Shown here: positions 42,199 to 49,941 of the stretch, piece by piece
How the letters are laid out: each line of letters starts with the position of its first letter
How positions within the stretch are numbered: position 1 is the first letter of the stretch
NCBI GenBank assembly: GCA_030041005.1
Contig: JASHOR010000076.1
Span: forward strand, 56,968 to 120,967
Source: Xanthobacteraceae bacterium
GTDB lineage: Bacteria > Pseudomonadota > Alphaproteobacteria > Rhizobiales > Xanthobacteraceae
DNA: 64,000 nucleotides
Direction of reading: 5' to 3'
Position numbers and translations under genes: made by a program
Notes under the pieces: model-generated
Database searches by the model: none
Seen by the model: only the letters and a program-made list of their open reading frames with translations
Told to the model about the DNA's origin: nothing

Positions 42199-43110
42199 AT
42201 GCGCACGGACGATTTCCGGCCCAGCGATAATGTTGAAGACGACAGGGAAGAGAGTGCGTCGCGCGGCGGCTTTCCGGGTGGTCGCGGCAGCTTGGGCGTC
42301 GGGACGATTATCATCATCGGATTGATCAGTTGGTATTTCGGTATTGATCCGAGCGTGCTGCTCAACGGCGCGCAGATTCTCATCGGTGGCGGCGGGTCGA
42401 TCACACAGCAATCCGGTCAGGCGCCTCCGGTGACCGCCGGCACGCCGACCGACGCGACCGGCCGCTTCGTCGCGCTGGTACTCGGCGATACCGAGGATCG
42501 CTGGACCGAAGTTTTCGCTGCGAGCGGCCGCACCTATCATCCGCCGAAGCTGCTTCTGTACTCGGGTTCGGAACCAGGCGGCTGCGGCCTGGCGCGCGCG
42601 GCCATGGGGCCGTTCTATTGCCCGATCGATAAACGCATCTATCTCGACACCTCGTTCTTTGACGATCTGCAAAACAAGTTTGGCGGCTGCACCGGCAGCA
42701 AGGCTTGCCAGTTTTCGGAGGCCTACGTGATCGCCCACGAAGTCGGGCACCACGTTCAGGACGAACTTGGCATTCTCGACCGCATCACCCAGGCGCAACG
42801 GGTCGCTTCAACGCAGGGCCAGGCGAACGCGCTGCAGGTCCGCGTCGAATTGCAGGCTGATTGTTTCGCCGGCGTATGGGCAAACCGTGCGCAGAAAAAG
42901 CACAACTTCCTCGATCCCGGCGATGTCGACGAGGCGCTGCAGACGGCCGCCGCGATCGGCGATGACCGCCTGCAAAAGGTGGCGCAGGGTTACGTGGTGC
43001 CGGACTCGTTCACCCACGGCACTTCCGAGCAGCGCAAGCGCTGGTTTTCGAACGGGTTTCAGGGCGGCGCAATCGGCAACTGCGATACGTTTTCGGCCAG
43101 CACGTTGTAG
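42199..43110 (+). CDS. ypfJ: Neutral zinc metallopeptidase, YpfJ family
   Basis: A 303-residue protein with one N-terminal transmembrane helix (about 34-50, LGVGTIIIIGLISWYFGI) and an exported zincin domain. The zinc site HEVGHH is at 180-185, and the family ELQADCFAGVWAN motif follows at about 217-229. Cys residues in GGCTGSKAC, GGCG and YCP could form disulphides. The family is uncharacterised biochemically in most bacteria. The gene stands alone, divergent from ccrM and upstream of moaB on the same strand. Confidence 0.92.
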   Translation: MRTDDFRPSDNVEDDREESASRGGFPGGRGSLGVGTIIIIGLISWYFGIDPSVLLNGAQILIGGGGSITQQSGQAPPVTAGTPTDATGRFVALVLGDTEDRWTEVFAASGRTYHPPKLLLYSGSEPGGCGLARAAMGPFYCPIDKRIYLDTSFFDDLQNKFGGCTGSKACQFSEAYVIAHEVGHHVQDELGILDRITQAQRVASTQGQANALQVRVELQADCFAGVWANRAQKKHNFLDPGDVDEALQTAAAIGDDRLQKVAQGYVVPDSFTHGTSEQRKRWFSNGFQGGAIGNCDTFSASTL

Positions 43111-43179
43111 GAGAAGGTTGACCAGCCACTTGGCAACGACGCTGGGCGACGTTAGTTTGATGTATGTCAGGGTGTATCC

Positions 43180-43743
43180 ATGCCTGGTATCAACGAGAGT
43201 AAGCAGTTCGTCCCGTTGAAAATCGCGGTGCTGACGGTTTCCGACACGCGTTCGCTCAAGGACGACAAGTCCGGCGCCCTCCTGGTGCAGCGTATCGTCA
43301 ACGCCGGGCATCTGGTGGCCGAGCGCAGCATCGTCACCGACGACATCGAGGCGATCCGCGGCCGTGTCAAAACCTGGATTGACGATCCGGTCATTGATGT
43401 CATCGTCACCACGGGCGGCACCGGATTTACCGGCCGCGACGTCACGCCTGAGGCGATCGAGCCGCTGTTCGAAAAGAAGATGGATGCGTTTTCGGCGCTG
43501 TTCCTGGTGGTGAGTTTCCCGAAAATCGGAACCTCGGCCATTCAGTCGCGCGCCACCGCGGGCGTCGCCAATGCGACCTACATTTTCTGCCTGCCGGGCT
43601 CGCCGGGCGCCTGCAAGGATGCCTGGGACGAGATTCTGGTGCACCAGCTCGACTACCGTTACGGGCCGTGCAATTTCGTCGAGATTCTGCCGCGGCTTGA
43701 CGAGCATTTGCGCAGGCCCAAGGCGAAAGGCGCGACGGCATAA
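43180..43743 (+). CDS. moaB: Molybdenum cofactor biosynthesis protein B
   Basis: A 187-residue MoaB/MogA-fold protein. The MPT-binding loop VIVTTGGTGFTGRDVTPEAI (about 71-90), ISTR-like SDTRSLKDDKSGALL and the CLPGSPGACKDAWDEIL segment are diagnostic. In the pathway it binds molybdopterin and may adenylylate it before molybdate insertion. Length is typical. No other moa or mog gene lies nearby. Confidence 0.93.
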   Translation: MPGINESKQFVPLKIAVLTVSDTRSLKDDKSGALLVQRIVNAGHLVAERSIVTDDIEAIRGRVKTWIDDPVIDVIVTTGGTGFTGRDVTPEAIEPLFEKKMDAFSALFLVVSFPKIGTSAIQSRATAGVANATYIFCLPGSPGACKDAWDEILVHQLDYRYGPCNFVEILPRLDEHLRRPKAKGATA

Positions 43744-43805
43744 GGTGCGTTGCGATCGAAGGCATTTCCCGGTTGCTTATTGATTCCGCTTCAACGGAAA
43801 AAGCT

Positions 43806-44777
43806 CTACAGCTCCAAATCCCAGTGCTCGCTTACCACCGGACGGCCCCAGCTCTCGTGCCGTTCGGCGCGCATGAGGCGAAAACCTGCTTTCTGATAAA
43901 TATGCCGCGCCGCGGTGAGTACGCTGTGCGTCCACAGCGTGATCTTTTTGTAGTCGGCACTGCGGGCGAAACGGATGCACTCGTCGACCAGTCGTGCTCC
44001 GAGTCCAAGCCCGCGCGCTTTTGGATCCACCAGCAACAGGCGAATGCGGGCAACGTTCGCCGAATCCTTGACCAGAAAGATTGAGCCGACATTCTCGCCA
44101 TCCACCTCGGCGATCCAGCAGCGTTCGCGGCCGGGATCGTGGTTGTTGGCGAAATCGGCGACGATCTGCGCACACAAACCCTCGAACGGTTCAATCCAGC
44201 CGTAGTCCTGCGCGTAGAGTTCGGCGTGTCGCCTGACGATCCAGCCGAAATCGCCGGGCCGCGGCGCGCGCAGAGCATAGCTTTGTTCCGGCATTGGCGC
44301 GGCTTGCAATTCGCCGCGCAATTCACTGCCAAGCAGCGTCTGGATCGTGTTCATCGCTTCGATCAGCCGTGACTGATCCTCCGGCGACAGCCTGCCGAGC
44401 ATCGCGCCGATATCGTGCTGCGAGCGCCGTTCGAGCGGCGCATAGGCCTGACGGCCGCGCGAGGTCAGCGCCAGGTGGCTTTGCCGTGCGTCCTGCGGCG
44501 ACGCGGTGCGCCGGATCAGTCCGCGCTTTTCGAAAGTGCGCAGCAAGCGCGACAGATAGCCGGCATCGAGATCGAGCGCGCGGCCGATCCCGCTTGCCGT
44601 GGTCGCGCCCTTGCCGCGTGCGATCTCGTAGAGCACGCGCGCTTCGGCGAGCGAATAGGGGCTGCCGAGGAAGTTTCTACGCAGCACGCCGATCTGCCGC
44701 GTATAGAAGCGGTTGAAGCGGCGCACGGCAGTTACTCGATCTTCGGCGATTCGGGGCGCGTGCCGGCGGAGATTCAT
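43806..44777 (-). CDS. MarR-type regulator fused to a GNAT acetyltransferase
   Basis: A 323-residue fusion. Residues about 10-155 are a MarR winged helix (FNRFYTRQIGVLRRNFLGSP, RALDLDAGYLSRLLRTFEKR as recognition region, then a RGR-type wing). Residues about 165-323 are a GNAT domain with the acetyl-CoA loop RGLGLGARLVDECIRFA and the last-strand GFRLMRAERHESWG motif. This two-domain arrangement is a known widespread family. A perfect palindrome 19 bases upstream of the start is the likely autoregulatory operator. The acetyl acceptor is unknown; a small-molecule detoxification role is plausible. Confidence 0.9.
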   Translation of the reverse strand: MNLRRHAPRIAEDRVTAVRRFNRFYTRQIGVLRRNFLGSPYSLAEARVLYEIARGKGATTASGIGRALDLDAGYLSRLLRTFEKRGLIRRTASPQDARQSHLALTSRGRQAYAPLERRSQHDIGAMLGRLSPEDQSRLIEAMNTIQTLLGSELRGELQAAPMPEQSYALRAPRPGDFGWIVRRHAELYAQDYGWIEPFEGLCAQIVADFANNHDPGRERCWIAEVDGENVGSIFLVKDSANVARIRLLLVDPKARGLGLGARLVDECIRFARSADYKKITLWTHSVLTAARHIYQKAGFRLMRAERHESWGRPVVSEHWDLEL

Positions 44778-44795
44778 GCCGCAAGCGTCGCCCTA

Positions 44796-44816
44796 ATACT
44801 TGACTTAGTCAAGTAT
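44796..44816. promoter_or_regulatory. MarR-family operator
   Basis: ATACTTGAC-TTA-GTCAAGTAT, a perfect 9-bp inverted repeat with a 3-base spacer, lies 19 bases upstream of the MarR-GNAT start. Size and symmetry fit MarR-family operators, which usually repress their own gene. The remaining 44817-45119 gap is AT-richer and holds the LexA box listed next. Confidence 0.85.
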
Positions 44817-44995
44817 CCTGAACGTGTTTTCGTGACACGGGTCGTCCCGTTCCACCGGCTCGGGCCGAGTGCGGCGATAAACAGCGCCGATCGCGACAGA
44901 GCCTCTTGCTGGGTAATCTCAGTTTAATCTTACAGCGTCCAATGGACGCGGGCGGTCATTTTTCCTTTTGGCTGGAACCAAATCCTGCCAAAATT

Positions 44996-45010
44996 GTTCT
45001 TTATATGTTC
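44996..45010. promoter_or_regulatory. LexA (SOS) box, alphaproteobacterial type
   Basis: GTTC-TTTATAT-GTTC is an exact GTTC-N7-GTTC direct repeat with an AT-only spacer, the LexA operator of alphaproteobacteria. It lies 110 bases before the 80-aa gene and the dCTP-deaminase-like gene, in a clearly AT-richer stretch. Confidence 0.7.
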
Positions 45011-45119
45011 CGTTTTTAACCATTCGTTCATCTGCTGTGGACGATCTTGATTCGGGTATCGAATCAGGTGGTGCGCCGCGTATGGACAGGATTACAGTGC
45101 CTTAGGTGGGAGGGATGTC

Positions 45120-45362
45120 ATGCGCGTCAGAATTGAGGAAAAAGGAATCGGCCAGCACCCCAGCGAAAAAGTCGTTCAAGTTGAGACCCTTGAAGGACCA
45201 GAACAGCTTATAGTAGATAGACGGGCTATTCACGACCGCTCTCTTGATGTCGGGTTTCCTGTCGGTCAGCAGAATGGTCATTTCCTAGTCGAGCTTCCAC
45301 GCGAAACCCTTCGCGGCCTCTGGCGTGTTTGGGTGGATAAACAAATCGTGGTTGCGGAGTGA
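45120..45362 (+). CDS. Unknown 80-residue protein preceding a dCTP-deaminase-like gene
   Basis: An 80-residue soluble protein with a GGTGGGAGGG ribosome site. It starts MRVRIEEKGIGQHPSEKVVQ and ends with a Trp-containing RGLWRVWVDKQIVVAE; the pattern of short strands suggests a small beta-rich fold. No motif or family is recognised. It lies 19 bases before the deaminase-like gene, shares its lower GC content, and sits behind the LexA box at 44996. The arrangement suggests a two-gene operon in which this protein partners or regulates the deaminase. Confidence 0.65.
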   Translation: MRVRIEEKGIGQHPSEKVVQVETLEGPEQLIVDRRAIHDRSLDVGFPVGQQNGHFLVELPRETLRGLWRVWVDKQIVVAE

Positions 45363-45381
45363 AACGCCTGGGGTTGTGTGA

Positions 45382-45936
45382 GTGATCCTTACGGATCGTG
45401 AAATCAAGCTAGCTATCTCAAAGGGGCTGATCGTGATTGATCCGGTCCCTGACGAAAAAGCTTTTAGTGCGACGGCGGTCGATCTGACGCTCGACGAACA
45501 TGCCTCAGAACTGCAAGAGGGTGACGGCGGCCTGGAACAGGCCGTTGACCCGAGCCATAAAGATTTTCATCCAGAGAAAACGCTCGAGCGTGTTTCCCAG
45601 AAGATCACAATTCCGGCCGATGGGTATTTGTTGAAACCTAATATTCTCATGCTCGCCTGGACAAAAGAATATGTGAATTTGGTCCCGCATAATCGGGTTG
45701 CGGCGCGAGTGGAAGGCAAGAGTTCACTAGCCCGTTTCGGGTTGGGCATTCATGTAACCGCGCCAACCATCCATGCTGGATTTGACGGTCATCTCCGCTT
45801 GGAAATGGTGAACCACGGCAAACTACCAATTCGCTTGCGGCCCGGAATGCGCATTTGCCAGTTAATCTTCGAGCTAACCTTAGGAACTCCAGACAGGGGT
45901 TATCAAGGTCAATTCAGTGGCCAAGCCGCATCATAG
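45382..45936 (+). CDS. dCTP deaminase-like protein (dUTPase superfamily)
   Basis: A 184-residue trimeric-dUTPase-fold protein of the dCTP deaminase group. It starts from a GTG giving MILTDREIKLAISKGLIVID. The core motif KSSLARFGLGIHVTAPTIHA is near 112-131, the catalytic Glu lies in HLRLEMVNHGKLPIRL, and GMRICQLIF follows. The C-terminal YQGQFSG resembles the mobile tail of bifunctional deaminase/dUTPases. The usual GRSSLAR is GKSSLAR here, and several normally invariant residues differ (IHAGFDG for IDPGxxG), so it is a diverged member. Housekeeping Dcd makes dUTP from dCTP; diverged deaminases of this family are also known phage-defence effectors. Base composition and the LexA box suggest acquired, damage-inducible use. 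Confidence 0.8.
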   Translation: MILTDREIKLAISKGLIVIDPVPDEKAFSATAVDLTLDEHASELQEGDGGLEQAVDPSHKDFHPEKTLERVSQKITIPADGYLLKPNILMLAWTKEYVNLVPHNRVAARVEGKSSLARFGLGIHVTAPTIHAGFDGHLRLEMVNHGKLPIRLRPGMRICQLIFELTLGTPDRGYQGQFSGQAAS

Positions 45937-46034
45937 TCTCGAAGGGCTAAGCGGGAAGCTAAAAGGGCGATTTTTCGGCCCGTTCGATCTTCTGCTGTAG
46001 CTCGCGGTTGTCAATCATCCGTACGAGAGACACT

Positions 46035-46076
46035 ATCTCTTGCCATTCTCACGAAATCTCTTGCCGTTCTCACGAA
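46035..46076. repeat. Two tandem 21-bp direct repeats
   Basis: ATCTCTTGCC-A/G-TTCTCACGAA occurs twice head to tail (46035-46055 and 46056-46076) with one mismatch. It lies six bases before a LexA box and 45 bases before the radical SAM start, a position suiting a regulator-binding site. Confidence 0.7.
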
Positions 46077-46081
46077 AAATT

Positions 46082-46096
46082 GTTCTTGTTTTGTTC
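46082..46096. promoter_or_regulatory. LexA (SOS) box before the SplB-like radical SAM gene
   Basis: GTTC-TTGTTTT-GTTC matches GTTC-N7-GTTC exactly and ends 26 bases before the ATG at 46122. A TATAGA at 46113-46118 lies 16 bases after a TTGTTC, so the box would overlap the promoter. Confidence 0.7.
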
Positions 46097-46121
46097 TCAA
46101 AGCCGCGGTATCTATAGAGTC

Positions 46122-47261
46122 ATGACGCGTATGTCCGCCTTGCAACGCCCGCCGGCACCTTTGCCCTCCGTGCCGGCGGGCGAACTGGGAACGGCCGTCG
46201 GCCGCGAGCGCCGCCGCGGCCGTGGCACGGTGTCGAATGCCTCGGGGCGCTATGAGCCGCTGGCGCGGGTGGCGTTCGACGATGGCTGGCAGGGCTTGGA
46301 CGATCTGCCTCCCTTCAAGACCAGCGTGACCGTCGACTCGACGCGCAAGATCATCGCCCGCAACGATTCGCCCGACATTTCCTTCGACCGTTCGATCAAC
46401 CCCTATCGCGGTTGCGAGCATGGCTGCATTTATTGTTTTGCGCGGCCGACCCATGCCTATCTTGGATTGTCGCCGGGGCTCGATTTCGAATCGAAGCTGT
46501 TCATCAAGCCGAACGCTCCGGAATTGCTGGAGCGCGAACTTTCGGCTCCGGGCTATGTGCCGAGAATAATTGCCATCGGAACGAACACCGACCCTTACCA
46601 GCCGATCGAGCGCCGCCATAAGATCATGCGCGGCATTCTCGAAGTCCTGGATCGCGCCGGTCACCCGGTCGGGATCGTGACCAAATCGGCGCTCATTCTG
46701 CGCGACCTCGATATCTTGGCGCGCATGGCCAGGCGCGACCTCGTCAAGGTCGCCATCTCGGTGACGACGCTCGACGCCACGCTCGCGCGCACCATGGAGC
46801 CGCGGGCGCCCACGCCGCCGCGCCGGCTCGAAACGTTGCGCCAATTGATCCTGGCGGGGGTGCCGACATCCGTGCTGGTCGCTCCTGTCATTCCGGCGCT
46901 CAACGATGCCGAGATCGAGCGCATTCTCGAAGCGGTCGCCTCGGCCGGCGTGCGCAATGCCGGCTACGTGTTGCTGCGTCTGCCGCTCGAAGTGCGCGAC
47001 CTGTTTCGCGAGTGGCTCATCGAGCACTATCCGGACCGCTATCGCCACGTATTCAAGCTCGTGCGCGACACCCGCGGCGGCAAGGATTACGACTCGACCT
47101 TCGGCAAGCGCATGATCGGCTCGGGGCCGATCGCCTGGATGATCGGCCGCCGCTTCGAAGTCGCCTGCGAGCGGCTCGGGTTGAACAAGACGAGCGCGAA
47201 GACCACGACGGAACATTTCCGCCCGCCGCGCCCGCCGGCGCGGCAGCTCGATTTGTTCTAG
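46122..47261 (+). CDS. PA0069-family radical SAM protein (SplB-like)
   Basis: A 379-residue radical SAM enzyme of the SplB-related COG1533/PA0069 type. The cluster motif CEHGCIYCFARP is near residue 101 (C-x3-C-x2-C), with RSINPYRG before it and IAIGTNTDPYQPIE after it. SplB itself repairs spore photoproduct in DNA; this branch in non-sporulating bacteria is uncharacterised, and DNA repair is inferred. The start is the ATG at 46122; the frame is open to 46008 but crosses the direct repeats and LexA box. Expression is probably SOS-controlled. The preceding deaminase-like gene is likewise downstream of a LexA box. Confidence 0.9.
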   Translation: MTRMSALQRPPAPLPSVPAGELGTAVGRERRRGRGTVSNASGRYEPLARVAFDDGWQGLDDLPPFKTSVTVDSTRKIIARNDSPDISFDRSINPYRGCEHGCIYCFARPTHAYLGLSPGLDFESKLFIKPNAPELLERELSAPGYVPRIIAIGTNTDPYQPIERRHKIMRGILEVLDRAGHPVGIVTKSALILRDLDILARMARRDLVKVAISVTTLDATLARTMEPRAPTPPRRLETLRQLILAGVPTSVLVAPVIPALNDAEIERILEAVASAGVRNAGYVLLRLPLEVRDLFREWLIEHYPDRYRHVFKLVRDTRGGKDYDSTFGKRMIGSGPIAWMIGRRFEVACERLGLNKTSAKTTTEHFRPPRPPARQLDLF

Positions 47262-47300
47262 TGGAGCGGATTTGTCATTCGCGACCCTCAAGCCACACTA

Positions 47301-47386
47301 GATCAATAAGTTGCCAGTGTTCTTCGATTCCGAAGTTCGCAAACGAGGGTGCCGCATAATGATGCGAACTTCGGAATCGGGACACT
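47301..47386. repeat. REPIN-like hairpin, copy of the 9392 block
   Basis: An 86-bp block 83/86 identical to 9392-9477, with perfect 17-bp arms CGATTCCGAAGTTCGCA (47325-47341) and 47363-47379. It lies 40 bases after the radical SAM stop. A degraded first hairpin seems to remain just upstream (47262-47300). Confidence 0.85.
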
Positions 47387-47400
47387 AGCGCTTACATTTG

Positions 47401-47476
47401 CCAGTAGTCCTTTAATTCCAACATTCGCACGAGGGCGTGGCGAAAGCGGATGCGAATGTTGGAATCGGACCACTGG
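47401..47476. repeat. REPIN-like hairpin with a diverged, covarying stem
   Basis: Perfect 15-bp arms ATTCCAACATTCGCA (47415-47429) and 47451-47465, and outer CCAGTAGTCC / GGACCACTGG pairing. Compared with the hairpin at 47301, three stem positions differ and all three are compensated on the other arm; the loop still contains CGAGGGYG. Confidence 0.8.
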
Positions 47477-47548
47477 GCGACGCATTCTCCCCGCTATTAT
47501 CCTCGGCTCGCATCGGCGGCGTTGCGGACCCCATGCGGTCGGGTCATC

Positions 47549-48277
47549 ATGCGACCCATGAGTCGCAACGGGAACGGCCACAAGGAACCCGCAGCCGCAC
47601 GGCTGCCGCTTGTCGAAGTGGTCGAGCGGCCGACGTTTCGCCGCGAACGCGGCGCGTTCAAGCGTGGCGTATGGCCGGTCGCCGGCTGCGACGAGGCGGG
47701 CAGGGGACCGCTGGCCGGCCCGGTGGTCGCGGCGGCGGTCATTCTCAACCCCGACGAAGTGCCGCGCGGCCTCGACGATTCGAAGCGGCTGACGCCGGAG
47801 CGCCGCGAAGTGCTTTATGAACGCATCTGCGCGCGGGCGCAGGTCGCGGTTGCCATGGCGCCACCGTCGCGCATCGATCGCGACAATATCTTGCGCGCCT
47901 CGCTGTGGGCGCTGGCGCGAGCCGTCGCCGCGCTGCCGGTCAGGCCGCGCCTGGTCTATGTCGATGGCCGCGACCGCATCGACTGCGGCTGCGACTGCGA
48001 GGCGGTGATCGGCGGCGACGGGTTGGTCGCCTCGATCGCCGCGGCGTCGATCGTCGCCAAGGTGACGCGGGATCGGCTGATGACCTGCCTCGGCGCCGCG
48101 CATCCGGGCTATGGTTTCGAGCGCCACATGGGCTACAGCGTGCCGGAGCACTTCGCAGCGCTCGACCAGTTCGGGCCGACCGTGCACCATCGCCGCTCGT
48201 TCTCGCCGGTCGCTGCGGCACTTGGTTTATTGACCGATGAGGCTGACGCAGCCATTGGCGATATCTTGCCGCTCTGA
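47549..48277 (+). CDS. rnhB: Ribonuclease HII
   Basis: RNase HII, 242 residues, cuts RNA in RNA-DNA hybrids and starts removal of single ribonucleotides. The first catalytic pair is in [19 protein letters not shown] near residue 47. [21 protein letters not shown] and [12 protein letters not shown] (Asp) and [15 protein letters not shown] complete the active site. The start is the ATG at 47549; 47558 is an alternative, and neither has a strong ribosome site. The N-terminal extension of about 40 residues is poorly conserved. A hairpin repeat pair lies directly upstream. Confidence 0.94.
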   Translation: MRPMSRNGNGHKEPAAARLPLVEVVERPTFRRERGAFKRGVWPVAGCDEAGRGPLAGPVVAAAVILNPDEVPRGLDDSKRLTPERREVLYERICARAQVAVAMAPPSRIDRDNILRASLWALARAVAALPVRPRLVYVDGRDRIDCGCDCEAVIGGDGLVASIAAASIVAKVTRDRLMTCLGAAHPGYGFERHMGYSVPEHFAALDQFGPTVHHRRSFSPVAAALGLLTDEADAAIGDILPL

Positions 48278-48370
48278 TCCATCGGCTCTATAGGGCGGCG
48301 CCTCGCTCCTTGCCTCGTTTCTCCAACGCGCAGCGTCATGGCGGGCGCGTCACGTGCGTGCGGAAGCCCG

Positions 48371-49912
48371 ATGTTCTATGTCCCGCTCTATTTTGAAGCG
48401 ATCCGGTCGCGCCCGACGCTGACGTTCTGGCTGGCGGCACTGGCGCAGGCGGCGTTGTGGCTTCTGGTGCCGATGCTGTTCTATGCCGCGCCGCCCGGCG
48501 ATCTGGCGCAGGTGCTCGCCATAGGCCACGAATTCCAGTTCGACAGCGACGTCGGCCCGCCGCTCGCCTTCTGGCTGGCCGAGATTGCGTTCCGGGCCGG
48601 CGGCATATTCGGCATCTACGTGCTGTCGCAAATCTGCATCGTCGCCGCTTACTGGTGTGTTTTCAGGTTGGGCAGCGCGCTTGTCGGGCCCGCGCAAGCC
48701 GTCTTTGCCGTGCTGCTGATGGTCGGGATTTCCCCGTTCACCGTACCGAGCCCGGCTTTCGGCCCGGCCTTGCTGACCATGGCGCTGTGGGCCTTCGTGC
48801 TCTGGCACTACTGGCAGGCGGTCGCGCTCGGCCAGCGCGGATCATGGTACGCGCTCGGCGTTGCCGCAGCCCTCATCCTGCTTGCCAGCGAAGCCGCGCT
48901 CATTCTCCTGGGCACGCTGGCGTTGTTCACGGCCTTGACCAAGCGCGGACGCGCTGCGCTCGATCGGATTGAGCCGTGGATCGTGGCGGGGGTTTTGGTC
49001 TGCGTGCTGTTCGTCCATCTGCTCTGGCTGGAAGGGTCAAGCGACAGCCTGACACCGATCTTTGCTCGGCTGCGCGAAACCGGAATCGCCCGCAGCAATG
49101 CGGTGCTGTGGCTGCGGCTCCTCGCCGCGATTGTGTTCGCTCATGCCGGACTTGCGATCCTGGTGGTGCTGGCGGGCGGCTGGCCACGCCTTCGCGGCAG
49201 CCCGCTGCCGCCGGTTACCCGCGGCGCAATAGATGTCTTTGGCGGAAATTTCGTGAAGACTTTCGCGCTGTTGCCGGCCTTCTTGTCGACAATCGTCGCG
49301 GTCGTGCTCGGCCGCGCGGTGCCGATCGGCGGTGTGGCGCCGCTCCTCGTGCTGTCGGGTCTCCTGGTCGTCATCGCGGCCGGCGACAGCATCGCGCTCC
49401 ATCACGGGCGCATCCTCGGCTTCGCCTGGGCCGGGCTATTGATCGTGCCGGCGATCATGGTGCCTGCGGTTTTGATTCTGCTGCCGTGGACGCTTGGCAC
49501 AAACCTCACCGTGACAGAACCGGCCGCGGCGATGGGCCGGTTCTTTGCTCATAGCTTCGAAAGCAGGACCGGACGTCCTTTGGCGGTCGTCACCGGCGAC
49601 ATCGGCACTGCGGCCGTCGTGGCGCTCGGCGCTCCGGGCCGGCCGAGCGTCTATTTCGACGACGACCCCGCGCGTTCGCCCTCGGTTACCCCGGCAGAGA
49701 TCCGCAAGGATGGCGCGGTCGTGGTCTGGATCACTCCCGATACCAATCCGACGCCGCCGCCGGACATCAAGGCGCACTTTCCCGATCTCATTCCCGAAGT
49801 GCCGCAGGTGTTCGAGCGGCCCGTGCAAGGCCGCATGCCTTCATTGCGCGTGGGCTGGGCAGTGATCAGGCCCGCAAGCGTCTCTGCGGCGGCGCAGACA
49901 AAGCCACAGTAA
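48371..49912 (+). CDS. GT39-like polytopic membrane glycosyltransferase
   Basis: A 513-residue protein with about ten to twelve hydrophobic helices in the first 400 residues and a soluble C-terminal domain. The start MFYVPLYFEAIRSRPTLTFW and the periplasmic loop with HEFQFDSDVGPPLAFWLAEI fit the GT39/ArnT/PMT-like pattern of an acidic residue near the first loop. The family uses polyprenyl-linked sugars to modify lipids or proteins. The C-terminal part (SRTGRPLAVVTGDIGTAAVV) is cytoplasmic or periplasmic and of unknown role. An ATG at 48338 would add 11 residues. Confidence 0.75.
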   Translation: MFYVPLYFEAIRSRPTLTFWLAALAQAALWLLVPMLFYAAPPGDLAQVLAIGHEFQFDSDVGPPLAFWLAEIAFRAGGIFGIYVLSQICIVAAYWCVFRLGSALVGPAQAVFAVLLMVGISPFTVPSPAFGPALLTMALWAFVLWHYWQAVALGQRGSWYALGVAAALILLASEAALILLGTLALFTALTKRGRAALDRIEPWIVAGVLVCVLFVHLLWLEGSSDSLTPIFARLRETGIARSNAVLWLRLLAAIVFAHAGLAILVVLAGGWPRLRGSPLPPVTRGAIDVFGGNFVKTFALLPAFLSTIVAVVLGRAVPIGGVAPLLVLSGLLVVIAAGDSIALHHGRILGFAWAGLLIVPAIMVPAVLILLPWTLGTNLTVTEPAAAMGRFFAHSFESRTGRPLAVVTGDIGTAAVVALGAPGRPSVYFDDDPARSPSVTPAEIRKDGAVVVWITPDTNPTPPPDIKAHFPDLIPEVPQVFERPVQGRMPSLRVGWAVIRPASVSAAAQTKPQ

Positions 49913-49941
49913 CTGTCCGCGCGCGAGACAATTTCGGCTCA

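Noticed and set aside
46066..46085. A third GTTC repeat near the radical SAM LexA box
   Set aside because: The spacing between these two GTTC half-sites is 12 bases rather than 7, so it does not fit the LexA operator.
46008..46121. N-terminal extension of the radical SAM protein
   Set aside because: The extra frame crosses the tandem repeats and LexA box and its residues do not resemble the family start; the ATG at 46122 is preferred.
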